A DNA stretch of 64,000 nt. Origin: Nematostella vectensis. Its lineage: Eukaryota; Cnidaria; Anthozoa; Actiniaria; Edwardsiidae. This document shows positions 55,246-64,000 of this stretch, in pieces. The DNA lies in assembly GCF_932526225.1 (NCBI RefSeq), contig NC_064038.1, positions 5,688,741 to 5,752,740 of the forward strand, in the 5' to 3' direction. The stretch's first letter is position 1. Every line of letters begins with the position of its first letter. The notes beneath the pieces are model-generated. The model worked only from the letters and a program-made list of their open reading frames with translations, ran no database searches and had not been told where the DNA came from. A program made the position numbers and the translations under genes.

Positions 55246-58200
55246 GGTTAGATTTAGGGCTAGGGTTAGGGTTTAGGTTTAGGGTTAGGGTTAGGGTTAG
55301 GGTTAGGGTTAGATTTAGGGCTAGGGTTAGGGTTAGATTTAGGGCTAGGGTTAGGGTTTAGGGTTAGGGTTAGATTTAGGGCTAGGGTTACAACACAGAG
55401 AGATGAGGAGAGAGACGCGCCGTTGTAAAAATCGAGGAAATGACGCACATGGCGAAAACATCTAGAAATGGCAAAGTTACTCACAAAACTTTAGGACGTA
55501 GGAAGTTACTTAGGGACGTGGCAGTTGCAAAGAATGAGGAAATCACAGAGTATGGCCATAGCAGTGAGTCATTCACGTAGTGTAGGACAAGCAATTCAGT
55601 GCAGTGAGTCACTTACTTGTTATATAAAACGATATCAGGTTTCCACACAAAACTCGGGTCTATGTTAATTGACGTAAGTCCGCCGAAATGTGACGAGTTC
55701 CATGAAAGCATAGAGTCCTTCCAAGTCTGCGTGTAAGCAAGACATCTCTTAACTATGCAAGCTAGCTTTGGTGCGCGTTTGGAAGAGAGAGATTGGGGGC
55801 AAGATGATTCGCACGACCTGCACGGCTTATCCACCACTCAGAACCAATCACGCACCAAATTATGACGTCACTATTGACGTCACACACAACTTACTTGTTG
55901 TACAATACCATATCAGGTTTCCATAGGAACGAGGGGTCGACATTAATAGCGGTGATACCGCCGTGTTTTGCCGGGTCCCATTTTAACCAGGCGTCCGTCC
56001 ATGTCTGACGGCACAGCAAGACCATGTTAGGACCGGAAATGACGTCATATCCAGGGAAGGCTAAACGGGATGACGCCAGCAAGGGTGGCGGTAACGTCAT
56101 GGTAAGGGTGCATAAACTAGTGATGACGTCATAGGACGGGTGTATAAGACTGGGAATGGCGTCCTAGGAACGGTGTATCACGTCTTGAAAAGGGTGTATT
56201 TTGTCATAGGAATGGTGTATAATTCAGGGTATTTTGCTATTGGGATGGTTCGAGGGACTGGAATGAAGTCAGAAGGGTTTATAAAACTGGGGAGGAGGTT
56301 ATAGGAGTGTATCAGACTGCATCTTTTGGACCGACCATTCAATATCTGATGTGTAGGTGACGAAATAAAAAAAATTATAATAATCAATTAAAAAATATGG
56401 AACAAGACAAAAGGTCATATTGAAATTCCAAAAAAAAAATATCAACAATCAAACAAACCGTTAACAATCGGACAACCCAAAAAATCGAGCAGAAAAAAAT
56501 CTGTCACTCTTTCATGTCAGATCTCAAATGGGCGGCCCCTTAAAAAGGGTGTTCGACGTGAAAACGGGTTGTATTTAAATGGTATAAAGCAAAGTGGGTT
56601 GGCGATAATAATGGTGTCTTTGAGCACGTGCGTTGAGCTTGCATCACTCACCTGTCTAACCCACACATTAGTTGTTAAGATTTGATTTCTCTCGTCCTAA
56701 AATAATGGAGGAAAGATTCAGTTCACTTCCACTATATCGTCAGCCTATTCATAACTAATTGTCAGGGGCGGATCTAGCTTTTCGCTAAAGGGGAGGTTTG
56801 GCTCAGTGACAAAGGGGGGAGGGGGTAATTTTTTGGTTACATATGACTTGCTCACAGCCCAAAATGGGGGTGGGGGTGGTATGGTGGGGGAGGTTAACCC
56901 CCCAAACCCTCCCCCTAGTTCCACTACTGATTGTAGTGTTTATAAGTAGGCATTTACACGATCTGTTTTTTCGGAAGCACTAAATCAATATAAAGCCCAA
57001 TCTAAAATACACCTATTCAAGAGAGTATAAGATATCATATGCTCTTTTGACCTATTTCAAAAAGGTTGTCAGTGCAAAAGACAAAGAGCGATTGCAGATG
57101 GCGGCTCTACGACCGAAAGGTAATTATGGGTAGTAATTTGTGTAAAAAAAAATAAGGTGGTAAATAAACTCAAGGGAATTCAGAACCATACACAATTACA
57201 TTTTATTGTAGTCGTGTGTTTTATTTATTTCTGAATTTGGAACAAATATATTTTGGGATTGTTTGTAGAACTGCCATTTGTTAATCAACGTCAATTATCA
57301 ATTTGCCGTCTTTTGAAATAGGTGTATGACAGGGGTGTAGCCAGGGGGGTGGCCCAGGGCCCCCCCCCCCCTTCTAGCAGCCAAAAATACAGTAAATGTA
57401 TGAGTCACTATTTGAAATACAGGAGAAAATGCCTTCACCGGGCCTTTTGGGCCCCCTCCTGTTAAAAATCCTGGCAACGCCGCTGGATGCACCTACTTAG
57501 AATAAGGTTGCACTCTGAGAATCACGTGTTTTAGCCCGCAGTGCTTCATTGGTATCAAAAAATGAAGAAATAATCGTATAAAGATATCCAGGTTTGGCAT
57601 TCTTGTTTAAGTGCCCGTGATTACTCGCTTCCAGAGACCAGGATAAAATCATTTATACGTTATCCACGAACAACTGCGGACTACGACACACGAATTCCCG
57701 AGTACAAACTTACTTGGAATAGCTGTTTGTTAAAGACATGCACAAGAAACCAGAGTTCAGGAGAACCTTTTTCGCCCTTTTGGCAAAAACATTGTAACAG
57801 CAAATATTGAAATATTGGCGTGTAGAGATTAAAGGACATTGCTAAATGACAATGACCCGGAATCGCGCAATACTTTGATAAATAGTGCCAACAGTAGAAA
57901 AAAGCTTTTCTTGCGTTAGGAAGACAAGGCGCGTATACAGGTGGGCGGGGGGCACAAACCCACCCAACCACCCCTCCCTCTGTTGTGCTGAAAAGTGAGT
58001 CATTTCTTAATGAAGGATCGTCAACCTCTATCCATTTTCCATATGATAGCTGTGACGGCCAATTATGCACGAGTATGCTTATAAGGACAATGTTCATATT
58101 GTTGTTTGCAATAAATTCGATCTGCGGAATAAAAAAAGGCTATATCCCCCGTAGCTCAGCCATAACAAGGCTAGAAAAATACGGGAATTTGTATGCAAAG

Positions 58201-60931
58201 AAGACAAAATAGCCCCAGGGTCCGTCCATGGAAAGGAACTTGTCTATAACACGATGACTCATTAATTCATTTAACCCTGCCTCTCTAAAATCTGATCAAC
58301 ATGGAACCTCTCCCCAGTATACCGTTAATCGACAATTAATGAGAACATAGGTCCAATTTGTCAAGACGAGATGAACTGATCTGTCACTGAATTCCCCCAG
58401 CCCTATCAATATGGGGGATATAGGTGGGTTCAGGAGGATAAAACTTTTGAGTACATACCATATCCAGGACTTCTTTGAGTGCAATCCCAAACTTAGCGGA
58501 AACAGCCTGTGATTGGTTGAGCACGGGCCGTGTTTCCTTGTTATAGTCTTTAAAGAGCACCTTCATCAGTTCATCTTCATAACGTGTAATGTTTGCTGCC
58601 ATAGCAACTGCGATAAATAAACAGATTTTAGTGTCAAACAAGTGCGAATTGAGTTCAAGTTATTTGTCGGTTTTAAAGCCTCCAGGGTATAATTTAGCAT
58701 CGATGCGTTTTTTTGTGTCTTATCACCGTGTACGTATAAATTTATTGTCATAGATACACCGATTTGATAGGTAATAAATTATCTCATAAAACGCAGTGGC
58801 TATATGCCCGACAGTCGGAAAAGGTTCTCAGTGGACTAAATGCCCGATAGTTTCCAATTTGTTTAAATAAGCCAGTATATTGTCAGCCTTGTGAGTTCAA
58901 ATTATCCTATATATAAAAGAGCAAGCGATTCTGAATTGAGCATTGTTGTCGAAATTTAATGTTTTTCCTTGCTTGTACAAAAAACACTAATATCACAATT
59001 AGTGACCCTTGAATTTTATCTGCTACAATTCTACAATAGCAGTCGGTTGAGGTTTATAGTGCAAAAAAACATAAAATTCCAACAAAAAAGCTCAATTTAG
59101 GTTGAAAATTTACCGTGATATTTTAGCAAATCGAGAGCCGTCGACATTTTGCAGTATATTGTAGAAAATTCCCAAGTGCCACTAAAATTACGATTTTATG
59201 GTGAACACAGAAATCATTCAACATCGATAACAAAGCTTAACTCATTTACTTGCATGCCTTTTCTCAACAAATATAAAATACTTTGAACTCACCAGGTCGA
59301 CAATTTGTTGATTTATTTGAATAAATTAAGAACTTTCGGGCATTTAGTCCATCGAGGACCTTTCCCCACTGTCTGGCATATAGCCACTGCGCTCATACTC
59401 AGAAAAAGTATAGATTGGTAAGCCCCTATTAATGAAGAAATACACCCACTAGGATGCAGATTGTTATGTTTCGATGTTGATTGTGAGAGGATCGTGATTG
59501 ATGAAGAAAAAAAAAGGAGAGGCGTTTTTTTTATGTTGATAAAGTAAAAGAAGTAAAAACAAAAAGCAAAGTTCAATGATGAAGATGATAAGAAAAAGAG
59601 AAAGACGACGTGAAAGAGTGAGGATGAAAAAGAAGTAACAAGTCGAAAAGAGGAAGAAGGAATAGAAAAAGAAGAAGAAAAAGAAAGTCTACGTAGAAAA
59701 AGAAGAATAACAGGAAGAAGAAGAAAAAGAAATAGAAGAAGTAAAAGAGAAAGAAGAAGAGAAGGAAAAAGAAAAAAGAAAAGAAGGAAGAAGAAAAAGG
59801 CAGCACGAAAATGGAAAAAAGTAAAGCAAATAAAATAGACAAAAACTGGCAAGAGTTATACACGGGATATTTCAGTAAATGTAGATTTTTCTTGGGGGGA
59901 AGGGGTGCGAAATCCGAAAAAAGTGGACCTAATTTTTCCGGGGGAAGGGGGGGGAGTGATTTCTCTGATAAAAATCTGACCACCCACGAAAAAAAAAAAT
60001 GTTTTTTTTAATGCCTTTGCAGTATTTCCACGGGACGTTTATTGTCGTATTCGGCTACATACCAGAGTGATCTAGCTTATGCTTTATAGTTTTGCCTACA
60101 AATAGCACGTCTATTGAGACCCGAAAGTGGACCCTTCGCACCCCCTGTACCCCCTCTGGGTACCGGCCTGAAATGTATACTTTCTGAACCCATCAGGCAC
60201 AGTCTAACAAGTCTAGATAGAAAAAGAGATTATTGATTTGTTGCTTGAACATATTCAGCATCTTTATAGTAGAATTAGACAGAACATAAACGTGAATACA
60301 CATAAGCATTGTCCTGTGTTTTGATAGTTTGATAAAGAAGACAATTTGCCACGGGCCAGAGAAAGAGTTAATTAATTTAACACTAAGGTATGTAAAAAAA
60401 CAGCTGACATGTTTGATTCCTATAGAAACCTAAAAACATATAGTTTTAACTTAATTATTGACACACAACCTCAAACAAGTCTAAAACCACTGTTTTTTCC
60501 GATTGTGGTATACGTTATCCGTTTGAATTAACTTTTTATCAAGGCATGGAAATTTACCAAGTTTCTTGTCCAGACGATAACTTGAAAGCAATAGGTTCGA
60601 TTGCCGTATCAAAGTAATCCTGTTTGCTCTTTTAATCTAGGAGGTTTACTATTTCATGTTTCTTTAACTTCAAACAATAAACACTTTAAAGAAGTGTTCG
60701 GCATATATCGCGGCGTAAGAGATACACCTAGTCAAAGGAGATGATACTCGAAATTAAAGGTCATGGTAACAGAAGTAAACAAGGCTATTTTTTTAAAATA
60801 TAGGTCTTAGACAAGCAGAACTTGATGATATGTCAAAGAGCATGCCAAGGTTAAGCTACTCACGAAATTAACTCACCGTGATGGGAAAGAATAAACACAG
60901 AAACACAAGTCAAAAACAACAACATTCTCAT
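53093..60931 (-). CDS. Nicotinic acetylcholine receptor-type alpha subunit
   Basis: A Cys-loop ligand-gated channel subunit in the plasma membrane. Exons: 60877-60931 (signal peptide MRMLLFLTCVSVFILSHH), 58459-58607, 56652-56696 (DERNQILTTNVWVRQ), one of two 110-nt exons (55895-56004 or 55617-55726), and 53093-54149. The sum is 1416 nt, 471 residues, with correct phase at every junction. The last exon has the Cys-loop CKIDIQYFPFDTQTC, the adjacent cysteines of YSCCPEPYQDLTY that mark alpha subunits, and TM1-TM3 with GERISLVVTVLLGMTVFMI. The acidic GE at the start of M2 is typical of cation channels. There is a cytoplasmic loop of about 130 residues and TM4 at the end. The whole later part in one exon is unlike vertebrate genes. 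A ligand is inferred only from the family. Confidence 0.95.
54831..55390 (+). repeat. Telomere-like array, GGGTTA with variants, in receptor intron
   Basis: About 560 bp of (TTAGGG)n mixed with TTTAGGG and CTAGGG units in a higher-order pattern (GATTTAGGGCTAGGGTTAGG recurring). It lies between exon 4b and exon 5, so it is interstitial and not a chromosome end. Confidence 0.95.
55617..55726 (-). CDS. Receptor exon 4, version b (downstream)
   Basis: 110 nt with the same phases, acceptor CACGCAG and donor GTAAGT. It reads TWKDSMLSWNSSHFGGLTSI and then WKPDIVLYN. It differs from version a at many positions while keeping the conserved residues, so both are under constraint. Including both would shift the frame. 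Confidence 0.9.
55895..56004 (-). CDS. Receptor exon 4, version a (upstream)
   Basis: 110 nt, acceptor CGTCAG, donor GTAAGT. It reads TWTDAWLKWDPAKHGGITAI and then WKPDMVLYN, the ligand-binding domain segment around loops D and A. It ends in phase 2, completed by C of the next exon to the usual LYNN. Confidence 0.92.
56100..56330 (+). repeat. Degenerate tandem repeat upstream of receptor exon 4a
   Basis: Units like GACGTCATAGGACGGGTGTA, GTCCTAGGAACGGTGTA and GTCATAGGAATGGTGTA recur every about 30-35 bases in intron 3. Confidence 0.7.
56764..56930 (+). repeat. Interspersed repeat family B, copy 2
   Basis: GGGGCGGATCTAGCTTTTCG through GGTTACATATGACTTGC to CCCTCCCCCTAGTTCC, matching 43262-43402. 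Confidence 0.75.
57325..57485 (-). repeat. Interspersed repeat family D, copy 2
   Basis: The reverse of the family copy at 52643-52795, containing a run of 13 C and CTTCTAGCAGCCAAAAATAC. It lies in receptor intron 2. Confidence 0.7.
57925..58040 (+). repeat. Interspersed repeat family C, copy 2
   Basis: Related to 45848-45992; see that copy for the shared blocks. Confidence 0.6.
59500..59830 (+). repeat. Purine tract, GAA/GAAAAA-rich
   Basis: An almost pure A/G stretch of about 330 bp in receptor intron 1. Reverse frames rich in Phe, Leu and Ser across it are artefacts. Confidence 0.9.
59885..60172 (-). repeat. Interspersed repeat family A, reversed copy
   Basis: Reverse complement of the blocks at 50420-50690, including AAAGTGGACCTAATTTTTCC and GGGACGTTTATTGTCG; it also matches part of 19370-19490. 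Confidence 0.8.
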
Positions 60932-63251
60932 CTTTAGGTTTGATGAAGTATAGTCACGCTTCTTCGCAACTCAAATCCCTTGCTCTGAAGGCAACAATCC
61001 TGACAAAAAAATTAACATAGTTAGAAAGTTAAGATGAATCTTTAGTATAGGAATCTTAATGAAATATTATTTGAAGAGAGTAGAGAAATGTCAGCAAAAC
61101 TGGATGAGTTACAAAAACCTACTCACTTTCACAGTTCTTGAAATTCTAAGGAGCTCAGTGAGGTTTTCTCGTGAAAAAGCGGGCTGTCGTTCTGAATCGT
61201 GATGATCTGTTGTGCACCATCGGGTTATGAAATGCTCCGTTGACGTTTTACAATAGTAATTCCGCATCCCACAGGGCTTGAAGAATGATAATTAAAACTC
61301 ACCGTTGCCATAGTTATTGCTATAGTTCAGATATTAGGCAAGTCGTTATATCTGCCTAATGAAAAGAAAAGGTTTATTACTTTTCCGGATAAGGTAAATA
61401 GAATCACACCTAGTGAAAGGCAGCAGCTAATAAACACGACAAACAAACAAAAATCAGTTAGTTTTCAACTTAAGGTGATTATGAGGCTAAGGAAATCACT
61501 TTTTAATAGCTTTTGTTTGGATAAATGCGCGCTGCGGACAGTTAGGTGTAATATGAAGAAGTCATCAAAGCCTATGACTATAACTGAATACTTCTAGGAA
61601 GGCACTTAATAAAACTAAACTTATTTCTGGTTAGAAAAAGAGTAAGTTCTAGAATGTAAACGTAAAACATCAGTGTCTAATAGGAGGAAACTCTACTTCT
61701 TTCGATAATGGTTATTAAAAAGATTGAAATATGAATGAAACCGAGAAGAATACAGCCTAAGTATAATAAGGATATAATCTCTTTTTCATAAAGGGGATAT
61801 TGTTTAAAAAAAACAAGCTAACAAGAAAAAAAAACAATGAATGTCCAATTATATATTTAAAGAAGAGTTCCACTTTTTCGGAAGAGTTTGATTTCTAATA
61901 GAGTATGAAATATAATTAAATGGCGTGAGAAATTAGGATGTTATCATTATTAATGGTTAGCGGGCGGCCTCTTTAAAAAAATGGAGAATTTCTTGTTTAA
62001 TTAAAAAATTATTACACATTCATCCATGATTTGTAGACAGCCCATCGATTTTCTTTCTGTCCTTTTTGTCTTTGATTTTGTCTTCCTGAGCTAAAGTCAA
62101 TGATGTTTTTTTTTTCAGGAAGTTCATGCGAGGCTTTCGTTTTACTGTTTTAATAAGACCAATTTATACTCAATTTGTACCACATATATTCACAACAGTG
62201 TAAATCGTGGGTGTTTAGATATTAGCAATAAATTTTTTTTCTTGCTTGATAAACCTTAAAAATAAAGAAAACCATTGATAAAAATTGGGTTTGGCTCGGG
62301 CCTCTAAAAGTATCAGAAGGCAGGATATAGTGAAAGGTTTGATTCAATTGATTCTCCTGAAAATTCAAAATTCAATCCCTATCTAGAGTGTTTTACGTCT
62401 TCCCTGAAATAACACCACTGGCAAAAATCAGGGAGATGACAATGTTTGTAAGTACTAAATGCGAATAAATTTATTAATTTCAAGGCAATCCGGAAGGAGC
62501 TAAGTATAGTTGAAGTAGAATGTAATTTCTACCTTCAATCAATGAATAAAATCAAGCGGTGATAATTGTCAACGGGAAGTTAAGGCCAAGGGACCGGAGG
62601 TGTGGAACTTCCATGAAAACAAACGGGCTTGATCGTCGGCAAAATCTATTTTAACTTTTAAGGCGATTGTTACACCCAATAGAGATAACACATTGGATGT
62701 GGTCAAAGCAATTTGTCTAACCTTAAAAGATAGCACTGTCACTTAATGTTACGCGCTCCGAAGGCTTATGGTTTACTGTACAAAGAGTTTTGGGTAAGGA
62801 TAAGAAGAATGAAGGCAAAGGAGGTTATCGGAGGGGGATTATTCATCAAAGAAGGCCAATCACGCCGCCATTTTATGCTCCCGCTTAATGGCGAGTCACG
62901 CAAAGCATCCATTTCCATCGGCTAATTCAAGCGAGTAACCAAGATATTTTCAATCAAATATCGTCAATAACATATCAGACTTAATTCTTAGATTGCTATT
63001 TTGAAGTTTCCTTTCGAAAAAACCGGTGTAATTTCAATGAGAAAAATAACAAAGGAGTGGGTGATCGACATTCTTTTAATTTGTTTTAGCTCCACGGCGA
63101 ACACGATGAGCGTCAGGTTCTTCGTTTGTTCTCTATGAAAATAAACTAATCGGCAACAGACCGTCAGCTCGCGCAGGTTAGATAACGCGCACGCATTTCT
63201 TGCCGACGTCACGTGATAAGGATGTCCTCATTTGATGTTTTCTCATGTACC
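60932..63251. other. 5' flank of the receptor gene, no gene recognised
   Basis: AT-rich sequence without supported coding regions. The receptor promoter and any non-coding first exons should be here. Confidence 0.4.
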
Positions 63252-64000
63252 AAGGCGCGATTCATACGTAGTGCTCCAGGTTTGACGAATCTAAGGCGCG
63301 ATTCATACACAGTGCTCCAGGTTTGACGAATCTAAGGCGCGATTCATACACAGTGCTCCTGGTGTGACGAATCTAAGGCGCGATTCATACGTCGCGCTCC
63401 TGGTATGACAAATCTAAGACCCGATTCATACGTCGCGCTCCTGGTGTGACGAATCTAAGGCGCGATTCATACGTAGTGCTCCTGGTGTGACGAATCTAAA
63501 GCCCGATTCATACGCAGTGCTCCTGGTGTGACGAATCTAAGGCGCGATTCATATACAGTGCTCCTGGTGTGACGAATCTAAGGCGCGATTCATACGTCGC
63601 GCTCCTGGTGTGACGAATCTAAGGCGCGATTCATACGCAGTGCTCCTGGTGTGATGAATCTAAGGCCCGATTCATACGCAGTGCTCCTGGTGTGACGAAT
63701 CTAAGGCGCGATTCATACGCAGTGCTCCTGGTGTGATGAATCTAAGGCCCGATTCATACGCAGTGCTCCTGGTGTGACGAATCTAAGGCGCGATTCATAT
63801 ACAGTGCTCCTGGTGTGACGAATCTAAGGCGCGATTCATACGTCGCGCTCCTGGTGTGACAAATCTAAGGCGCGATTCATACGCAGTGCTCCTGGTGTGA
63901 CGAATCTAAGGCCCGATTCATACGCAGTGCTCCTGCTGTGACGAATCTAAGGCGCCATTCATACGCAGTGCTCCTGGTGTGACGAATCTAAGGCCCGATT
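63252..64000 (+). repeat. 41-bp minisatellite, at least 18 copies, runs off the window
   Basis: The unit starts AAGGCGCGATTCATACGCAG and continues TGCTCCTGGTGTGACGAATCT. Copies vary mainly at GGCGCG/GGCCCG and CGCAG/CGTCG/ATACAG. The left end is sharp; the right end lies outside. Confidence 0.95.

Noticed and set aside
54831-55390. Chromosome end (telomere)
   Set aside because: Exons of one gene lie in phase on both sides.
59313-59983. Minus-strand frames of 136 and 179 codons rich in Phe, Leu and Ser
   Set aside because: Produced by the purine tract in receptor intron 1.
63252-64000. Possible CRISPR array (regular repeats of about 41 bp)
   Set aside because: There are no unique spacers, the units are head to tail without gaps, and the genome is eukaryotic.

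Overview
The window is animal nuclear DNA. Genes have spliced exons with GT-AG introns, and the families present are metazoan: VPS45, GPI-type alkaline phosphatase, Ly6/uPAR, EMC2, mitoribosomal mL65, ABCD4, a nicotinic-type Cys-loop receptor, and a single-exon rhodopsin-family GPCR. The small, intron-poor genes, the MITE-rich spacers and the character of the genes suggest an anthozoan cnidarian; Nematostella vectensis is my best guess. That is inference from memory, not a database match. Most gene models were built by hand: reading frame, splice phase and family alignment agree at every junction I list, unless stated otherwise.

Layout. 1-4.8 kb: no gene, one foldback element. 4.83-5.76 kb (+): GPCR. 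6.85-17.02 kb (-): VPS45, 12 exons found, C-terminal part not found. 17.0-19.5 kb: spacer with a 39-bp minisatellite. 19.56-23.33 kb (-): alkaline phosphatase, interrupted by a 200-base run of N. 24.06-25.29 kb (+): Ly6-like protein, divergent from the phosphatase. 26.56-27.46 kb (-): intronless EMC2. 28.06-29.71 kb (+): mL65/MRPS30 copy 1, tail to tail with 30.36-32.79 kb (-) ABCD4 copy 1. 33.96-38.75 kb: a decayed Ty3/gypsy-type LTR element on the minus strand with intact 123-bp LTRs. 38.9-43.9 kb: fragments of an unrecognised minus-strand gene, split by a perfect 1.09-kb (TTA)n tract. 44.10-45.53 kb (+) and 47.02-49.66 kb (-): mL65 copy 2 and ABCD4 copy 2, the same convergent pair again. 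49.8-53.1 kb: repeats and one PAN-like exon. 53.09-60.93 kb (-): nicotinic-type receptor subunit with two alternative copies of one exon and a telomere-like array in an intron. 61-64 kb: 5' flank and a 41-bp minisatellite that runs off the window.

The most unusual pattern is that many tandem repeats here are not random. They are copies of the edges of neighbouring exons, carrying the splice donor or acceptor, laid into the adjoining intron. I see this at five VPS45 exons, at one exon each of the phosphatase and the Ly6 gene, and in a related form at the 3' ends of the GPCR and of mL65 copy 1. A whole-exon version gives the receptor two 110-nt exons of equal phase that can only be used one at a time.

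The genes do not form one pathway. ABCD4 (lysosomal cobalamin export) and mL65 (mitoribosome) are linked as a duplicated pair. The others are independent housekeeping (VPS45, EMC2) or surface/signalling genes (GPCR, phosphatase, Ly6, receptor).
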